Assembly: GCF_001570485.1 (NCBI RefSeq) | Contig: NZ_BCTA01000103.1 | Location: 1 to 64,000 of the forward strand | DNA: 64,000 nt | Direction: 5' to 3' | From: Mycolicibacterium novocastrense | GTDB taxonomy: Bacteria > Actinomycetota > Actinomycetes > Mycobacteriales > Mycobacteriaceae | Shown here: positions 34,501-40,942 of the stretch, piece after piece | How the letters are laid out: every line of letters begins with the position of its first letter | Position numbering within the stretch: the first letter of the stretch is position 1 | The notes under the pieces: generated by a model | What the model was told of the DNA's origin: nothing | The model's database searches: none | Seen by the model: only the letters and a program-made list of their open reading frames with translations | Program-made: the position numbers and the translations under genes

Positions 34501-34870
34501 CGATGACCTCACCGATCTCCTCGACCACCGACTCGTCGCCGGACACCAGGTCCGCGACGTTGAAGACGATCGCGCCCACCATGTAGCCGACGAGGATCCA
34601 CCAGGCGATCCGTTTGCGTGCCGCCAGCGCCGCGGCCAGCAGCGCCAGCACGAACGCCCACGCGAAGCTGGTGTCGGGGAAGTTGAAGATGTAGTCGTTG
34701 ACGAACTCACGCGGAACCCGGATGACCGACCGCACGAACGGCGAGACGCTCGCCATCAAGGAGAGCGTGGCGATGATGCCGACCGCCCAGCCCGCCGCCG
34801 CGGGCACCCACCAGTACCTGGACCTGCGGCGGGTGACGGGCAGGCTCGCGACGGTCATAGGCCGCGACAT
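31553..34870 (-). CDS. lysX: LysX: phosphatidylglycerol lysyltransferase fused to lysyl-tRNA synthetase
   Basis: The bifunctional LysX charges tRNA with Lys and transfers Lys to phosphatidylglycerol, giving lysyl-phosphatidylglycerol that protects the membrane against cationic peptides. The 1,105-residue protein has about seven N-terminal transmembrane helices (first: YWWVPAAAGWAVGIIATLSL), a DUF2156 acyltransferase-like domain (about 215-545), then an OB-fold (DIPVTVAGRVLRSRDYGGV) and a class II synthetase core with motif 2 FRNEGVDFSHNPEFTLLE and motif 3 GLGMGVDRVVML. It corresponds to Rv1640c, here between the dipeptidase and infC region. ATG 34870 or ATG 34858 could start it. It is convergent with the dipeptidase, with 10 bases between stops. 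Confidence 0.96.
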   Translation of the reverse strand: MSRPMTVASLPVTRRRSRYWWVPAAAGWAVGIIATLSLMASVSPFVRSVIRVPREFVNDYIFNFPDTSFAWAFVLALLAAALAARKRIAWWILVGYMVGAIVFNVADLVSGDESVVEEIGEVIGLVFHVAAILFLLLARGEFWAKVRRGALLKAALVLVAGMAIGTLIGWGLLELFPGTLSRDDRFWYALNRVSAFAGADSSNFTGHPHVLINAVLGLFGALALMVAAIVLFQSQRAENALTGEDESALRGLLELFGKNDSLGYFATRRDKAVVFAPNGRAAITYRVEVGVCLASGDPVGDPKAWPAAIEAWLALCQSYGWAPGVMGASSAGAEAFREAGLNALQLGDEAILHPDNFRLSGPDMRAVRQAVTRARRAGVSVRIRRHRDLGAEEMADVIARADAWRDTDDERGFSMALGRLGDPADGDCLLVEAVQNEAQVVAMLSLVPWGTNGVSLDLMRRAPHSPNGTIELMVSELCMQAEDIGITRISLNFAMFRSAFEQGAQLGAGPVARLWRSLLVFFSRWWQLETLYRSNMKYQPEWVPRYACYDDARLVPRVGVASVIAEGFLVLPFSRRHEQPHTGHHTAVPQNLMATGLLHPDGTAPDLSGLAADLPDADEPRLPEQVRVRMAKLKALQDNGTDAYPVGTPPSHTIAEAIDADDDIPVTVAGRVLRSRDYGGVLFAQLRDWSGEVQLLLDNSLLESATTADFTHAIDLGDLIEVSGTMGFSKKGTRSLLVRDWRMIGKCLRPLPDKWKGLTDQEARVRARYVDLAINTEARDLIRARSGVLHAIRETLVAKGFLEVETPILQQIHGGANARPFLTHINAYDLDLYLRIAPELYLKRLCVGGVERVFELGRAFRNEGVDFSHNPEFTLLEAYQAHADYNVWIDGCRQLIQNAAEAANGAQVFYRPQQGGGLEPVDISGQWTVKTVHDAVSEALGEQIGPETELPRLRKLCDAAAIPYLTHWDAGAVVLELYERLVEDRTESPTFYKDFPTSVSPLTRPHRSIPGVAERWDLVAWGVELGTAYSELTDPVEQRRRLQEQSLLAAGGDPEAMELDEDFLQAMEYAMPPTGGLGMGVDRVVMLITGRSIRETLPFPLAKPR

Positions 34871-34901
34871 TATTCGGTCAGAGCGCCAAATGGGCGGCGA
34901 C

Positions 34902-35318
34902 TCACGACCAGACGGGTCCGGTGTATTTCTCGCCGGGGCCTTGGCCTGGTTCGTCCGGGGATGCGCTGGCCTCGCGGAAGGCCAATTGCAGCGTCTTCAA
35001 ACCGTCACGCACCGGCCCGGCATGGGGTCCGAGATACTCGGCGGACGCGGTGACCAACCCGGCCAGCGCGGTGATCAGCCTGCGCGCCTCGTCCAGGTCG
35101 CGGTGCGGGCTCTCGTCGGGATTGTCGGCCGACAGCCCGAGCTTCTCGGCGGCGGCGCTCATCAGCATCACGGCCGACCGGGTGATCACCTCGACGGCGG
35201 GGATCTCGGCGAGTTCACGAACGGCCGAGCCGTTCAGATCACTTGAGCCGGCTGAGCCGTTCAGATCACCTGAGCCGGCTGAGTCGTCGAGGTCAGCTGA
35301 GTTCGGGTCATCGGTCAT
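34902..35318 (-). CDS. DUF1844 protein adjacent to infC
   Basis: A 138-residue cytoplasmic protein. The conserved DUF1844 part covers residues about 32-125: RELAEIPAVEVITRSAVMLM, SAAAEKLGLSADNPDESPHR and LDEARRLITALAGLVTASAE. The N-terminal 32 residues are low-complexity, made by a 27-base tandem repeat encoding Gly/Ser/Asp/Leu-Asn. DUF1844 genes often sit beside infC in actinobacteria and their role is unknown. ATG 35318 begins MTDDPNSADL; the infC promoter lies just upstream on the other strand. The next gene (lysX) is 31 bases downstream in the same direction, so they may share a transcript. Confidence 0.85.
   Translation of the reverse strand: MTDDPNSADLDDSAGSGDLNGSAGSSDLNGSAVRELAEIPAVEVITRSAVMLMSAAAEKLGLSADNPDESPHRDLDEARRLITALAGLVTASAEYLGPHAGPVRDGLKTLQLAFREASASPDEPGQGPGEKYTGPVWS
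35227..35301. repeat. 27-base tandem repeat inside the DUF1844 gene
   Basis: Two units of 27 bases (35227-35253 and 35254-35280), differing by one base, are followed by a degenerate third (35281-35301). The period is a multiple of three, so unit number can vary without frameshift. They encode the disordered Asp/Leu/Asn/Gly/Ser N-terminus. Confidence 0.8.
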
Positions 35319-35324
35319 GGCTGC

Positions 35325-35330
35325 TAGACT
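35325..35330 (+). promoter_or_regulatory. Candidate -10 of the infC operon
   Basis: TAGACT fits TANNNT and lies on the plus strand just upstream of the leader hairpins, about 200 bases before the infC start. This implies a leader RNA of roughly 195 bases. A -35 element is not obvious. Confidence 0.45.
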
Positions 35331-35417
35331 GGCATGCGCGACCGTCCCGGCAAACGCCAGGGACAGCAAGTGGAGTCCCCCTCCCACCGCTGGCCACACC
35401 GGCTCAGCGGTCCGGTC

Positions 35418-35473
35418 ACAGGCGTCAACGCCTGTCCTGGTCGGCTGTGGGCCCTGCTTTGAGCAGGGCTTTT
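35418..35473 (+). promoter_or_regulatory. infC leader with tandem hairpins, probable attenuator
   Basis: Hairpin 1 is ACAGGCGT-CA-ACGCCTGT (35418-35435). Hairpin 2 is GCCCTGCT-TTG-AGCAGGGC (35451-35469) followed by TTTT, a true intrinsic-terminator shape. It lies 58 bases before infC, inside the inferred leader. In other bacteria the infC-rpmI-rplT operon is controlled by L20 or by transcription attenuation, so this is likely a premature terminator. Confidence 0.7.
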
Positions 35474-35530
35474 CTGTTCGTTGAGCAGAGCTGACGGAGT
35501 GGGCTCCTAGAGGACAACATAGGAGGCCCC

Positions 35531-36118
35531 ATCAGCACTGAGACCCGCGTCAACGAGCGTATCCGCGTACCTGAAGTCCGCCTGATCGGACCGGGCGGTG
35601 AACAGGTAGGCATAGTGCGCATCGAAGATGCCCTCCGCGTCGCCGCGGATGCCGATCTCGATCTCGTCGAAGTAGCACCGGATGCCAAACCCCCGGTCTG
35701 CAAGATCATGGACTACGGAAAGTTCAAATACGAGACGGCTCAGAAGGCGCGCGAGTCTCGCAAGAACCAGCAGCAGACCGTCGTCAAGGAACAGAAGCTC
35801 CGTCCCAAGATCGACCCGCACGACTACGAGACCAAAAAGGGTCACGTGATCCGCTTCCTCGAGGCGGGGTCGAAGGTCAAGGTGACGATCATGTTCCGCG
35901 GCCGCGAACAGTCGCGGCCCGAGTTGGGCTTCCGTCTCCTGCAGCGGCTGGGCGCCGACGTCGCCGATTACGGCTTCGTCGAGACGTCCGCCAAGCAGGA
36001 CGGGCGCAACATGACGATGGTGCTGGCCCCGCACCGCGGCGCGAAGACTCGCGCCAAGGCGGCGCAACAGGCCGAAGGCTCCGCAGAGCCGGCCCCAGCA
36101 CCCGACCGAAACAGTTAG
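35531..36118 (+). CDS. infC: Translation initiation factor IF-3, ATC start
   Basis: IF-3 binds the 30S subunit, checks the start codon and prevents subunit joining. The 195-residue protein begins (M)STETRVNERIRVPEVRLI, the normal mycobacterial N-terminus, at ATC 35531 directly after AGGAGGCCCC. No ATG/GTG/TTG lies between that site and codon 29. Non-canonical AUU/AUC starts on infC are a known autoregulation device: IF-3 rejects its own start codon when plentiful. The N-domain, the linker (YETAQKARESRKNQQQTVVK) and the C-domain (KVKVTIMFRGREQSRPELG) are complete, followed by a mycobacterial Ala/Pro-rich tail. First gene of infC-rpmI-rplT-tsnR. Confidence 0.97.
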   Translation: MSTETRVNERIRVPEVRLIGPGGEQVGIVRIEDALRVAADADLDLVEVAPDAKPPVCKIMDYGKFKYETAQKARESRKNQQQTVVKEQKLRPKIDPHDYETKKGHVIRFLEAGSKVKVTIMFRGREQSRPELGFRLLQRLGADVADYGFVETSAKQDGRNMTMVLAPHRGAKTRAKAAQQAEGSAEPAPAPDRNS

Positions 36119-36138
36119 AACGACAGAGCAGAGGATCC

Positions 36139-36333
36139 ATGCCCAAGGCGAAAACCCACAGCGGCGCTTCCAAGCGGTTCCGTCGCACCGGAACCGGCAA
36201 GATCGTGCGCCAGAAGGCCAACCGCCGCCACTTGCTCGAGCACAAGCCGAGCAAGCGCACCCGGCGACTCGACGGCCGCACCGTTGTGTCGGCCGCCGAC
36301 AACGCCCGCATCAAAAAGATGCTCAACGGCTGA
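36139..36333 (+). CDS. rpmI: 50S ribosomal protein L35
   Basis: A 64-residue basic ribosomal protein of the large subunit. The family start MPKAKTHSGASKRFRRTGTG and the C-terminal DNARIKKMLNG are intact. ATG 36139 has GAGG 6-9 bases upstream. It lies 20 bases after infC and 37 before rplT in the standard operon order. Confidence 0.98.
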   Translation: MPKAKTHSGASKRFRRTGTGKIVRQKANRRHLLEHKPSKRTRRLDGRTVVSAADNARIKKMLNG

Positions 36334-36370
36334 CCGACGAACACGTACGACCTGAACGAAGGACATTCCC

Positions 36371-36760
36371 ATGGCACGCGTCAAGCGCGCAGTCAACGCC
36401 CAGAAGAAGCGGCGGACAATCCTCAAGGCCTCCAAGGGCTACCGGGGCCAGCGGTCGCGGCTGTACCGCAAGGCCAAAGAGCAGCAGCTGCATTCGCTCA
36501 ACTACGCCTATCGTGACCGGCGCGCCCGTAAGGGCGAGTTCCGCAAGCTGTGGATCTCGCGTATCAATGCCGCCGCCCGCGCCAACGACATCACCTACAA
36601 CCGGCTGATCCAGGGGCTCAAGGCCGCTGGGGTCGAGGTGGACCGAAAGAACCTCGCCGAGATCGCCGTCAGCGATCCGGCGGCGTTCACCGCGCTGGTG
36701 GAGGTCGCCAAGGGCGCGCTGCCCGAGGACGTGAACGCGCCGTCGGGCGAGGCTGCCTGA
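36371..36760 (+). CDS. rplT: 50S ribosomal protein L20
   Basis: L20 binds 23S rRNA early in large-subunit assembly and in several bacteria represses its own operon. The 129-residue protein starts MARVKRAVNAQKKRRTILKA and contains the conserved SKGYRGQRSRLYRKA and LWISRINAAARANDITYNRL, with an acidic C-terminal tail. GAAGGACATTCCC precedes ATG 36371. Its TGA overlaps the proposed CTG start of tsnR (CTGA). Confidence 0.98.
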   Translation: MARVKRAVNAQKKRRTILKASKGYRGQRSRLYRKAKEQQLHSLNYAYRDRRARKGEFRKLWISRINAAARANDITYNRLIQGLKAAGVEVDRKNLAEIAVSDPAAFTALVEVAKGALPEDVNAPSGEAA

Positions 36761-37542
36761 CGCTCACCGAACGCTCCGCCCGCGTGGTCGCAGCGGTCAA
36801 GCTGCACCGCCACGTCGGACGACGCCGCGCCGCACGCTTCCTCGCTGAGGGGCCCAACCTCGTCGAGGCGGCGTTGCGGCGCGGACTCGTATCCGAGGTC
36901 TTCGCCACCGAGGACGCCGCGCACCGATTCGGTGCGATGCTCGTCGATGTCCCGGTGCACCTGGTGACCGAACGCGCCGCAAAAGCGTTGTCGGAGACGG
37001 TGACTCCGGTCGGACTTGTCGCGCTCTGCACGATTCCTCAGACGTCGCTGGACGACGTGCTGGCCGAGTCGCCGCGCCTGGTCGCGGTCGCGGTCGAGAT
37101 GAGCGAGCCGGGCAACGCGGGCACGCTGATCCGGATCGCGGATGCGATGGGGGCCGACGCCGTCGTGTTCGCCGGGCACAGCGTCGACCCGTACAACGGG
37201 AAGTGCCTGCGCGCCTCGGCCGGCAGCATCTTCTCGATTCCCGTCGTCTCGGACAGCGACGCCGCTTCGGCGGTGGCGCGACTCGCGGGCGCCGGCCTGC
37301 AGGTGTTCGCGACGACGGTCGACGGCGAGACCTCGTTGGACAGCCCCGACCTCGAGGCCGCCCTGTCGGGGCCGACGGCGTGGTTGTTCGGGCCGGAGGC
37401 CCACGGCCTGCCCGTCGATCTGGCGGCGTCGGCCACGCATCGCGTTCACATCCCGATGCCGGGCAACGCCGAGAGCCTCAATGTGGCCGCGGCCGCGGCG
37501 ATCTGCCTGTATCAGAGCGCACGGGCACAACGCCGCTCCTAG
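36757..37542 (+). CDS. tsnR: SpoU-family rRNA 2'-O-methyltransferase, TsnR-like
   Basis: A SPOUT-class RNA ribose methyltransferase of 261 residues, matching M. tuberculosis Rv1644. The N-terminal substrate-binding domain (KLHRHVGRRRAARFLAEGP) is followed by the knotted SAM-binding domain: EMSEPGNAGTLIRIADAMGA (motif 1), AWLFGPEAHGLP (motif 2) and IPMPGNAESLNVAAAAAI (motif 3). The rRNA site is not readable from sequence. The family start (LTERSAR) lies upstream of the first GTG (36784) and no ATG/GTG/TTG is available; CTG 36757, overlapping the rplT stop as CTGA and preceded by GAGG, fits. GTG 36784 would remove about nine conserved residues. It overlaps the convergent fadE stop. Confidence 0.92.
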   Translation: MTLTERSARVVAAVKLHRHVGRRRAARFLAEGPNLVEAALRRGLVSEVFATEDAAHRFGAMLVDVPVHLVTERAAKALSETVTPVGLVALCTIPQTSLDDVLAESPRLVAVAVEMSEPGNAGTLIRIADAMGADAVVFAGHSVDPYNGKCLRASAGSIFSIPVVSDSDAASAVARLAGAGLQVFATTVDGETSLDSPDLEAALSGPTAWLFGPEAHGLPVDLAASATHRVHIPMPGNAESLNVAAAAAICLYQSARAQRRS

Positions 37543-38774
37543 CTCAACAGACCCCGCGCCACGTGGGTGATCTGCACCTCGTTGCTGCCGGCGTAGATCA
37601 TCAAGGACTTGGCGTCGCGCGCCAGCTGTTCGACGCGGTACTCGGTCATGTAGCCGTTGCCGCCAAACAGCTGCACGGCGTCCATCGCGACGTCGGTGGC
37701 GGCCTGCGAGCAATACCATTTGATCGCCGACGCCTCCGCCAGCGAGATCGCCACACCGGCCTGAGCCGCCTCGATCACCCGAAACAGGATGTTGCGCACG
37801 TTCATCCGCGCCACCTCCATGTTCGCGAGCTTGAGCTGGATCAGCTGGAACTGTCCGATTTCCTGACCCCACAGCGTGCGGCTCTTGGCGTAGTCGACGC
37901 ACAGCCGCAGGCACTCCTCGATCACACCCAGCGACATCGCGGCAACACCGATGCGTTCCGTGCTGAAGCTCGACCGCGCGCTGGCGCGGCCGTCACCGGC
38001 GGAATTGTCCTCGGTCTCACCGAGCAGTCGGTCCCGGCCCAATCGCACGTTGTTGAAGAACAACTCGCCGGTGCGCGAGCTGTGAATACCCATCTTGCGG
38101 AACGGCTTCGACTGGACGAAACCCTCCATGCCGCGGTCGAGCACGAAGGTCAGCACCTTGCGGTCGCGCTTGTCGACGCCGGGGTCCCCCTCGTCGAGCT
38201 TTGCGTAGACCACGACGACGTCGGCGTCGGGGCCATTGGTGATGAAGGTCTTCTGCCCGTTGAGGATGTAGTCGTCTCCATCACGTACGACGTAGGACTT
38301 CATGCCGCCGAATGCATCGGAGCCCGAGTCGGGCTCGGTGATCGCCCACGCGCCGACCTTGTCGTAGGTGACCAGATCGGGCAGCCAGCGCTCCTGCTGG
38401 GCCAGTGTCCCGCGGCTCATGATCGTCGGCACCGTCAGCCCGAGGCTGACCCCCATGCCGGTGACGACGCCCATCGACACCCGGCACAGCTCACTGATCA
38501 CGACGAAGCCCATCCCGCCGGACCCCTCACCGAACATGCCGCCACCCGAGGACTTCTCCGACGAGCCGCCGCCATCACGCAGCCGGGCAAGGCGCTTGTT
38601 CAGCGACTCGCGCGCCATGTCGGCGATGCCGAACGTCGCGAACAGCTTGCGCACGATGGGGTAGGGCTCCATCTCGCCGCTCTCCAGCGCGTCGACGTGC
38701 GGGCGGATTTCCTTGTCGACGAACTCGCGGACGGCTTCGCGCACGGCGAGATCGACATCAGACCATTCGAGCAT
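37539..38774 (-). CDS. Acyl-CoA dehydrogenase
   Basis: An FAD-dependent acyl-CoA dehydrogenase of 411 residues. The flavin and substrate motifs AWAITEPDSGSDAFG and GQKTFITNG are present, as is the C-terminal QLFGGNGYMTEYRVEQLARD. The usual catalytic Glu of the YEGT motif is replaced by Ala (IYAGSNEVQ). Glu273 in STERIGVAAMSLG aligns with the alternative base position used by isovaleryl-CoA and long-chain dehydrogenases, so the enzyme is probably active. A Gly/Ser-rich insert occupies residues 67-90. It follows the DUF2236 gene by 5 bases and is expected to share its promoter. Acyl substrate unknown. Confidence 0.92.
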   Translation of the reverse strand: MLEWSDVDLAVREAVREFVDKEIRPHVDALESGEMEPYPIVRKLFATFGIADMARESLNKRLARLRDGGGSSEKSSGGGMFGEGSGGMGFVVISELCRVSMGVVTGMGVSLGLTVPTIMSRGTLAQQERWLPDLVTYDKVGAWAITEPDSGSDAFGGMKSYVVRDGDDYILNGQKTFITNGPDADVVVVYAKLDEGDPGVDKRDRKVLTFVLDRGMEGFVQSKPFRKMGIHSSRTGELFFNNVRLGRDRLLGETEDNSAGDGRASARSSFSTERIGVAAMSLGVIEECLRLCVDYAKSRTLWGQEIGQFQLIQLKLANMEVARMNVRNILFRVIEAAQAGVAISLAEASAIKWYCSQAATDVAMDAVQLFGGNGYMTEYRVEQLARDAKSLMIYAGSNEVQITHVARGLLS

Positions 38775-38779
38775 GCCCT

Positions 38780-39793
38780 CTAGGCTGCCTTACTGCGTCC
38801 GCGCGCCGGACGCAGCCCCGCCAAAGAGAACGTGGTGTGCACCAGCGACCCGGCTCGGTCGAGCAGCGACTTGCGCGGTGGGACGTAGTGCATCGGCAGC
38901 CCGCGCCGGTCGCTCGGCGGGGCCATGAACGCAGGTGCCTCGACCAGTGGAGCGTCCGCGGGAAGACGGCCCTGGGCACGCCGATATGCGGTCAAAGCCC
39001 TTGGGTGCAAACGGATTTCGTCGGGTACCGCAACGAACGCGAACTCCACCAGCTTGCCGAACAGGCGCAGCAGCACCTCGTCTCCCGGCGTCCAGCGCAT
39101 GTTGGCCTTCTCGCGAAGGGCGTCGTCGAACACGCCCGCCGCGATCCAGCGCTGCGCGCCGACCATCGGCTTGAAGAGCTGATCCCACAACCCGGTGGGC
39201 ATCAACACGAACCACGGCTTGGGGATCCGGATCGAGAAGATGTCGAGCGTGGCGCGGTTGATCTCGAGCTCCTCGCGGCACTTGCGGTCCCAGTACTGGC
39301 AGAACTCCTCCCAGCTCTGCGGCACCGGCCGCATGCTCATGCCGTACATCCGGTACCACTGCACATGCTCGTCGAACAGCTGGCGTTTCTCGGCTTCGGT
39401 CAGTCCGCCGCAGAAGTACTCGGCAGTCTTGATGATCAGCATGAAGAAGGTGGCGTGTGCCCAGTAGAACGTCTCGGGGTTCAGCGCGTGGTAGCGCCGG
39501 CCCTCGCCGTCCACCCCCTTGATCGTGGTGTGGTAGCTCTTGATCTGCTCACCGGTCTGCGAGGCGCGTTCGCCGTCATAGACCACACCCATGATCGGGT
39601 ACACCGAGCGGGCGACGCGCTGCAGCGGTTCACGCAGCAGGATCGAATGGTCTTCTACACCCGCGCCCAGTTCGGGATACATGTTCTGGACGGCGCCGAT
39701 CCACACGCCCAGCAGACCCGTGCGCAGGTCGCCGAAGTACTTCCACGTCAACGAGTCGGGTCCCAGGGGGTTCGCGGTGCTGCTCACGGTCAT
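38780..39793 (-). CDS. DUF2236/MpaB-family oxygenase-like protein, Rv1645c-like
   Basis: A 337-residue protein of the DUF2236 family, related to the latex-clearing protein and MpaB, which bind haem. Typical parts are GPDSLTWKYFGDLRTGLLG at the N-terminus, MGVVYDGERA, HALNPETFYWAHATFF (conserved His and Trp) and VQWYRMYGMSM. The catalytic chemistry in mycobacteria is not established. The gene corresponds by position to Rv1645c. GAGGAATCAG precedes ATG 39793. It is the first gene of a two-gene operon with fadE; a promoter with an internal inverted repeat lies upstream, suggesting a dedicated repressor that is not encoded beside it. Confidence 0.88.
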   Translation of the reverse strand: MTVSSTANPLGPDSLTWKYFGDLRTGLLGVWIGAVQNMYPELGAGVEDHSILLREPLQRVARSVYPIMGVVYDGERASQTGEQIKSYHTTIKGVDGEGRRYHALNPETFYWAHATFFMLIIKTAEYFCGGLTEAEKRQLFDEHVQWYRMYGMSMRPVPQSWEEFCQYWDRKCREELEINRATLDIFSIRIPKPWFVLMPTGLWDQLFKPMVGAQRWIAAGVFDDALREKANMRWTPGDEVLLRLFGKLVEFAFVAVPDEIRLHPRALTAYRRAQGRLPADAPLVEAPAFMAPPSDRRGLPMHYVPPRKSLLDRAGSLVHTTFSLAGLRPARGRSKAA

Positions 39794-39824
39794 CTGATTC
39801 CTCGCTGAATCGGCGTCAGACTCA

Positions 39825-39853
39825 ACGATAATGTTGACAACCGGCGTTGTCTA
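39825..39853 (-). promoter_or_regulatory. Promoter with operator for the DUF2236-fadE operon
   Basis: On the minus strand TAGACA (39853-39848), 17 bases, then TATCGT (39830-39825) make a good -35/-10 pair, with a short leader to ATG 39793. Within the spacer and -35 lies a perfect inverted repeat GACAAC-CGGC-GTTGTC (39836-39851), shaped like a TetR-family operator. Confidence 0.65.
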
Positions 39854-39999
39854 CGATTTGCGGGGCGCGTCGTCCCGCAACGTTATTCAGCGGCTACTGA
39901 CCCGCCACACACCCGTGACCAGCCACTTCGGCGATCCCGCTTTCGTCTTTCGGATTACCGCTTCGCATAACGAGATTGCTCGCCGTCAAGCGGCCCGCT

Positions 40000-40005
40000 T
40001 AGGCT
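40000..40005 (+). promoter_or_regulatory. -10 of a leaderless cyclase transcript
   Basis: TAGGCT fits TANNNT and ends seven bases before GTG 40013, with no Shine-Dalgarno sequence in between. This predicts a transcript beginning at or within a base of the start codon. Confidence 0.6.
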
Positions 40006-40012
40006 GGCCGAC

Positions 40013-40867
40013 GTGGATGTCGAGCCGTTCGAGCGGTCGACCGGGCCCCTGGGCTGGCTGAAGAACACCAATCGGAACGAGAGCATCATCGCGTTTCTGC
40101 GACGTACGCGGCGCGCGTTGCCCGGTGATCCGGAGTTCGGGGATCCGTTGTCGACCGATGGGGTGGGCGGGCCGCGGGCGGCTGCCCGCGCTGCTGATCG
40201 CCTGCTGCAGCGGGATGCCGCGACACGGGAGGTCAGCCTGGGCGCGCTGCAGTTGTGGCAGGCCGTCACCGAACGCATGTCGGGGAAACCCGCCAACCGC
40301 GAGGCGACGCTGGTCTTCACCGATCTCGTCGGCTTCTCGGCGTGGTCACTCGATGCGGGCGACGAGGCCACCTTGCGGTTGCTGCGTCAGGTGTCGCAAG
40401 TCGTCGAGCCCCCGCTACTGGAGGCGGGTGGACACATCGTCAAGCGCATGGGCGACGGTCTGATGGCGGTTTTCCGGGACCCCACGACCGCGCTGCGGGC
40501 GGTGATCGCCGCGCGCCAAGAGATGAAAAGCGTGAGCGTCGACGGCTTTACGCCGCGGATGCGGGTCGGTGTGCACACCGGCCATCCCCAGCGCATCGGA
40601 TCGGACTGGCTGGGCGTCGACGTCAACATCGCGGCCCGGGTGATGAGTCGCGCGACCCGCGGAGAGCTGGTGGTCTCGCAGGCGACGCTGGACCGCATCC
40701 CCGCCGAGGAGTTCGATTCGCTCGGTGTCGAAGCCAAACGCGTCCGTCGCCAGCTCTTCGCGCCCAAACAGGACGGCGTGCCGGCCGATTTCGTCATGTA
40801 TCGACTGAAGACGCTCCCGCATCCGCAGGGCGCCGAAAGCGACGAGGAGCGGCCGGCGGCCCAATAG
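40013..40867 (+). CDS. Class III adenylyl cyclase, Rv1647-like
   Basis: A 284-residue soluble cyclase that makes cAMP from ATP. The catalytic domain spans about 95-270: metal Asp in LVFTDLVGFSAWS and KRMGDGLMAVF, the RVGVHTGHP strand and DVNIAARVMSRA with the transition-state Asn and Arg. The N-terminal 90 residues (helical, with GPLGWLKNTNRNESIIAFLR) are a family-specific regulatory part. It occupies the Rv1647 position upstream of pheS; that cyclase was reported to be active at alkaline pH. GTG 40013 gives the conserved start, and a leaderless promoter supports it. The residues for metal and catalysis look complete. Confidence 0.9.
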   Translation: MDVEPFERSTGPLGWLKNTNRNESIIAFLRRTRRALPGDPEFGDPLSTDGVGGPRAAARAADRLLQRDAATREVSLGALQLWQAVTERMSGKPANREATLVFTDLVGFSAWSLDAGDEATLRLLRQVSQVVEPPLLEAGGHIVKRMGDGLMAVFRDPTTALRAVIAARQEMKSVSVDGFTPRMRVGVHTGHPQRIGSDWLGVDVNIAARVMSRATRGELVVSQATLDRIPAEEFDSLGVEAKRVRRQLFAPKQDGVPADFVMYRLKTLPHPQGAESDEERPAAQ

Positions 40868-40930
40868 TCGTCGGCCTGCGCAGTGTGCGCCGAGCCTTGA
40901 TGGGCGTTCGAGGGCCATCGGCTCATCGCC

Positions 40931-40936
40931 TATGAT
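40931..40936 (+). promoter_or_regulatory. -10 of a leaderless pheS transcript
   Basis: TATGAT ends six bases before GTG 40943 with no ribosome-binding site between, so the transcript should start at the GTG. No matching -35 hexamer at normal spacing is evident, which is common in mycobacterial promoters. Confidence 0.7.
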
Positions 40937-40942
40937 CGCCGG

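Noticed and set aside
31970..35053. Plus-strand frame of about 1,027 codons opposite lysX
   Set aside because: It is a high-GC antisense shadow, His/Arg/Gln-rich without any motif, while the minus strand encodes complete LysX.
38774..39394. Loss of the YEGT catalytic Glu in the acyl-CoA dehydrogenase as a sign of inactivity
   Set aside because: Glu273 aligns with the alternative base used by isovaleryl-CoA and long-chain dehydrogenases, so the enzyme can be active.
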